Source of the DNA: JBQTJJ01 sp052387235
GTDB lineage: Bacteria > Actinomycetota > Acidimicrobiia > Acidimicrobiales > GCA-2861595
Assembly: GCA_052387235.1 (NCBI GenBank)
Contig: JBQTJJ010000134.1
Location: 1-22,384 of the forward strand
Direction of reading: 5' to 3'
Length of the DNA stretch: 22,384 nucleotides
Position 1 is the first letter of the stretch. Each line of letters begins with the position of its first letter. Positions 19,582-22,384 of this stretch are shown here, one piece after another. A program made the position numbers and the translations under genes. Under the pieces are notes generated by a model. It was not told where the DNA came from. It made no database searches and saw only the letters and a list, made by a program, of their open reading frames with translations.

Positions 19582-22095
19582 GTGGAGATCCTGTCGGTCA
19601 TCGGGGCCTTCGCCCGGCACGTGGTGGCGCAGGCCGGGGGCGTGTGCGAGCGCCGGGCGGTGGTCGAGGCGCTGTGGGAGCGGATGGAGGCGGCCTCCAT
19701 CGGCCCCGACCAGGTCGACCGGCTGGTCGAGGCCGTCACCCACGAGCCGAGCTCGGCCCTGCTGGCACTGCCCGCCGACCGCATCGTCGACGTGGCACTG
19801 GTGTCGAGCGGCCTCGTCCTGACCCACCGTCTCTCGGCCGAGGAGGTGGCCGGAGCCCGGCTGGCCCTGGCGGCCGACCTGGGCGCTCTGGACCTGCTGG
19901 CCGAGGTCGACGGCGGCCTCCACGCCCCGGACGGCTGGCCCCTCCACCTGCACGAGGTCCGGGCCCGCACCGGCCGCGAGGGCGGCATGCGCCGGAGCGG
20001 GCGCCTGGAGGGCCCGCCCGGCTGGCTGGAGCGCTTCGAGGCCGGGCAGCTGGTGGCGGTGCGCCCGGCCGGCGGGTTCCTGTCGATCGAGGCGGTGGCC
20101 GACGACGAGCTGTCCGAGGCTCCCTCCGGATTCGCTGAAGGTCTGGCCGCAGCCGTCGACCTCCTCACCGAGGGCGACGGGATGCCGCTCCCGTCGGGCG
20201 AGCTGCAGCTGCTGGTGGCCGTCGCCCACAGCCAGTGGCTCACCGTCCCCCGCCGGCCCTTCGGGGAGCTGGCGCAGGCGGCCGGGTTCGAGGTCGACGG
20301 CGACCTGGTGGCCCGGCCCGGCGCCTGGGAGCGCTACGAGCAGGTCGGCCAGCTGATCGGCACCATCGCCCGCCACGACCTGGACGACCGGGAGAGGAAG
20401 GCGCTCCTCGACGCCGTGAAGGCGTTCGAGGCATGGAGGGACGACGCCGGCGCCGCACCCCCTCGCGCCCTGGCCGAGCGCCTGGCCCGGCTCTGGCCGG
20501 TGGCCGAACCCCTGGCCGAGGAGCTGCGCCGGCGGGGCGCCGGCCCCGGGGACCTGTCGGCCTTCTGCACCGCCCTCGGCGGCGCCATCGGGGCCTGGCT
20601 GGGGGTGCGGGCGGCCGGGCTGGTCGGCGACACGGAGGAGGCGGAGCGGGGCCTGGCCACGGCGCTGCCCGCCCACCCCGGCTTCGGGCCCCTGCTGGCG
20701 GAGAAGGCGTGGTACGAGGGCGACCGGGGCCGGGCCCGGGAGGCGGTCAACCTCCTGCAACAAGTCCGCGGGCACCACGACCCGGAGCTGGCCGGGCTCC
20801 GCCGGTGGGCCGCCGCCTCCACGCCGTCGGCCGGCCGCAACGACCCGTGCCCGTGCGGCTCGGGCCGCAAGTACAAGCAGTGCCACCTGGGCCGGCCCAC
20901 GCTGGCCGAGGGCGACCGGGTGTCGTGGCTGGTCGACAAGGCGCTGCGGTACGTGGCGGAGGCGGCGCCCCCCGAGGACCTGGACGAGCTGGTCCGCACC
21001 GGCGGGCACGACCCGACCGTCCAGGTGCTCGCCACCGAGCTGTTGACGTTCGACGCCGGCTGGCTGGACCGCTTCCTCGCGGCCCGGGGCCGGCTGCTGC
21101 CCGACGTGGAGCGGGAGTGGGCCGAGCGCTGGTCGACGGGCCACGTGGGCTCGCTGTTCCGGCTGTGCAGCGTCGACGGCGACGGGCGGGCCGTCCTCGA
21201 GGACCTCCGCACCGGGGAGCGGCGCACCGTGGAGAGCGCCGACGATCTGGACGACGTCCCCGTCGACCGGCTCGTGTGGGCACGGCTGGTGCCGGTGGAG
21301 GACCGTTGGTGGAGCACCGGGGTGGCGCGCCTGCTCACCCTGGCCGACCGGGCACGGGTGCTGCCGGCGCTGGCGCCGGGGACCCCGGTCACCGACCGGC
21401 TGCGGGCCCTGGTGCCCGAGCCTCGCCGGACCCGTATCCGCAACACGTCGGGTGACCCCACCGTGCTGTGCACCACCACCTGCAAGGTGGGCGACCCCGC
21501 CGGGCTGGCCGGGCGCCTCGACGAGGCACTCCGGCGGGACGGCGAGGAGCAGGTGTGGCGCTCCACCGCCGACACGCCGAACATGTCCGACGCGGTCACC
21601 GCCACCTTCACCCTCGACGGGGCCGAGCTGCGGGTCGAGACCAACTCGCTCCGCCGCCGGGACGAGGCGCTGGCCATGCTGGCCGGGCTGGGGCCGGCGG
21701 TGGAGGTGCTCGACGACACCAGGGTGCCGCTCGCCCGGGCCCAGGCGCTGCACGAGGAAGAGGAGCTGCTGGAGGGGCTGCTCGACGAGTTCGACGGCGA
21801 CGAGGACGAGGACGGCTTCGACGACGAGGACCTCGACGACGAGGACCTGGACGAGGACGACGAGGACCTGGACGACCACGACCTGGACGCGGCGCTGGCC
21901 GAGCTGATGGAGGCCTACCAGCAGCGGTGGGTGGACGAGCCGGTCCCCGCCCTCGACGGCCGCACCCCGCGCCAGGCGGCGGCCGATCCGGCCGCCCGCG
22001 CCGACCTGCTCACCCTCCTGGCCGAGATGGACGGCGGGTCCGGCGCCTTCGATGTGGACCGGCTGCGGACCCACCTCGGCCTCGACGACCGCTGA
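19582..22095 (+). CDS. Large SEC-C zinc-binding protein with acidic repeat tract
   Basis: An 837-residue soluble protein. The N-terminal 400 residues are mostly helical with no family I can name; a TPR-like stretch sits just before residue 415. The SEC-C zinc motif is at 419-435 (RNDPCPCGSGRKYKQCH, CxCx8CH), as in the SecA C-terminus and many unrelated proteins. An alpha/beta region (about 440-720) follows, then an acidic tract (about 735-771) with DDEDL repeats, and a C-terminal part with WVDEPVPALDGRTPRQAA, reminiscent of the MbcA/ParS-type antitoxin domain. GTG at 19582 is placed by the -10 box; ATG at 19522 is an in-frame alternative. Function unknown; SEC-C often mediates interaction with ribosomes or SecB. 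Confidence 0.8.
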   Translation: MEILSVIGAFARHVVAQAGGVCERRAVVEALWERMEAASIGPDQVDRLVEAVTHEPSSALLALPADRIVDVALVSSGLVLTHRLSAEEVAGARLALAADLGALDLLAEVDGGLHAPDGWPLHLHEVRARTGREGGMRRSGRLEGPPGWLERFEAGQLVAVRPAGGFLSIEAVADDELSEAPSGFAEGLAAAVDLLTEGDGMPLPSGELQLLVAVAHSQWLTVPRRPFGELAQAAGFEVDGDLVARPGAWERYEQVGQLIGTIARHDLDDRERKALLDAVKAFEAWRDDAGAAPPRALAERLARLWPVAEPLAEELRRRGAGPGDLSAFCTALGGAIGAWLGVRAAGLVGDTEEAERGLATALPAHPGFGPLLAEKAWYEGDRGRAREAVNLLQQVRGHHDPELAGLRRWAAASTPSAGRNDPCPCGSGRKYKQCHLGRPTLAEGDRVSWLVDKALRYVAEAAPPEDLDELVRTGGHDPTVQVLATELLTFDAGWLDRFLAARGRLLPDVEREWAERWSTGHVGSLFRLCSVDGDGRAVLEDLRTGERRTVESADDLDDVPVDRLVWARLVPVEDRWWSTGVARLLTLADRARVLPALAPGTPVTDRLRALVPEPRRTRIRNTSGDPTVLCTTTCKVGDPAGLAGRLDEALRRDGEEQVWRSTADTPNMSDAVTATFTLDGAELRVETNSLRRRDEALAMLAGLGPAVEVLDDTRVPLARAQALHEEEELLEGLLDEFDGDEDEDGFDDEDLDDEDLDEDDEDLDDHDLDAALAELMEAYQQRWVDEPVPALDGRTPRQAAADPAARADLLTLLAEMDGGSGAFDVDRLRTHLGLDDR
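21820..21885 (+). repeat. 15-bp repeats coding DDEDL in the SEC-C gene
   Basis: GACGACGAGGACCTS occurs at 21820-21834, 21835-21849 and 21856-21870, with a diverged copy at 21871-21885 (GACGACCACGACCTG). They keep the frame and form the core of the acidic tract. Confidence 0.8.
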
Positions 22096-22138
22096 GGCGC
22101 TGAGCCGGGAGACCACGACCCGGCGGTCAGGGCAGACG

Positions 22139-22154
22139 CCGGGGAGCACCCCGG
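22139..22154. terminator. Hairpin between the convergent SEC-C and tyrosine kinase genes
   Basis: CCGGGG (22139-22144), loop AGCA and CCCCGG (22149-22154) form a 6-bp stem 44 bp after the SEC-C stop and 15 bp from the opposing stop. There is no T tract. Confidence 0.35.
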
Positions 22155-22169
22155 GCGGCCGCGCCGGCT

Positions 22170-22384
22170 CTACGACGGCTGCGCCGGCTGCTCGCTCTTG
22201 CGGCCCCGCTTGGGGTCGGTGGTCGACCCGTAGGTGTAGCCGTAGCGGTAGGAGTACCCGTAGCCGGCCTCCTGGCGGGCCGCGTTCAGCACCAGGCCGG
22301 ACAGCGGGGCGCCCACCTGGGCCAGGGTGTCGAGGGCCTGCTGGAGCCGGCGGCGGTGGGTCTCGGTGGCCGTCACCACCACCA
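22170..22384 (-). CDS. C-terminus of a bacterial tyrosine kinase (CpsD/CapB/Wzc type), partial
   Basis: The frame runs off the right edge; only about 71 codons are present. The visible part reads VVVTATET-x3-RLQQALDTLAQVGAPLSGLVLNAA, the end of the P-loop fold of BY-kinases and MinD-like ATPases (compare QL-x-x-x-GAP-x-x-G-x-VLN). It continues into a Tyr cluster (YGYSYRYGYTYG, six Tyr) and a basic tail. Such clusters are autophosphorylated in tyrosine kinases that control capsule or exopolysaccharide export. The kinase motifs themselves lie outside the window, so the call rests on the tail alone. Confidence 0.75.
   Translation of the reverse strand, partial: VVVTATETHRRRLQQALDTLAQVGAPLSGLVLNAARQEAGYGYSYRYGYTYGSTTDPKRGRKSEQPAQPS

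Overview
This is a dense, very GC-rich stretch (about three quarters G+C by eye) of an actinobacterial chromosome. A menaquinone (men) gene block, an LCP cell-wall ligase, a DUF3152 protein, a BldD-type regulator, a 13E12-like DUF222/HNH protein, a CIRCE-controlled hrcA-dnaJ pair and many leaderless-looking genes with TAnnnT -10 boxes all fit Actinomycetota. Acidimicrobiia is my best guess at class level, but that is inference. No rRNA, tRNA, CRISPR array, insertion sequence or integrase was seen.

Layout. 1-475: degraded-looking edge with a DUF2442-like tail (+) and an antitoxin-like tail on the opposite strand. 0.55-1.95 kb (+): ECF sigma factor overlapping a membrane-anchored Gmad2 protein. 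2.0-4.1 kb (-): LCP ligase and DUF3152 putative metalloprotease, both exported with Pro/Thr-rich linkers. 4.15-4.34 kb (+): small membrane zinc-ribbon protein. 4.38-9.02 kb: menaquinone genes menG and menF (+), menD (-) and menH (+); menF and menD converge on an 18-bp-stem inverted repeat, and menD/menH start codons are 5 bp apart. 9.1-11.8 kb (+): two-gene envelope operon, a transmembrane pseudokinase with a predicted outside FG-GAP-like domain and a three-helix LysM protein. 11.8-12.4 kb (-): lipoprotein. 12.4-17.1 kb (-): hrcA-dnaJ-rsmE, then a BldD-like regulator and hemW. 17.2-19.4 kb (-): His-rich small protein, coiled-coil membrane protein, and a DUF222/HNH endonuclease. 19.6-22.1 kb (+): large SEC-C zinc-binding protein. 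22.17 kb to the edge (-): C-terminus of a bacterial tyrosine kinase.

How they work together. menF, menD and menH encode successive early steps from chorismate towards menaquinone, and menG does the last methylation; menA, menB, menC and menE are not in view. hrcA-dnaJ-rsmE is a heat-shock/ribosome-maintenance operon whose -10 box sits inside its CIRCE operator. The sigma/Gmad2, LCP, DUF3152, pseudokinase/LysM, lipoprotein and tyrosine-kinase genes are all envelope functions.

Points most worth a second look: a perfect Gram-positive LexA box between the -35 and -10 of the DUF222/HNH gene; the pseudokinase-LysM pair; two tiny ORFs that chain menG and menF by 4-nt start/stop overlaps; hemW with no ATG/GTG/TTG upstream of its Fe-S motif; the inverted repeat that supplies the menD stop codon; and His-rich sequences on MenH and a small protein.
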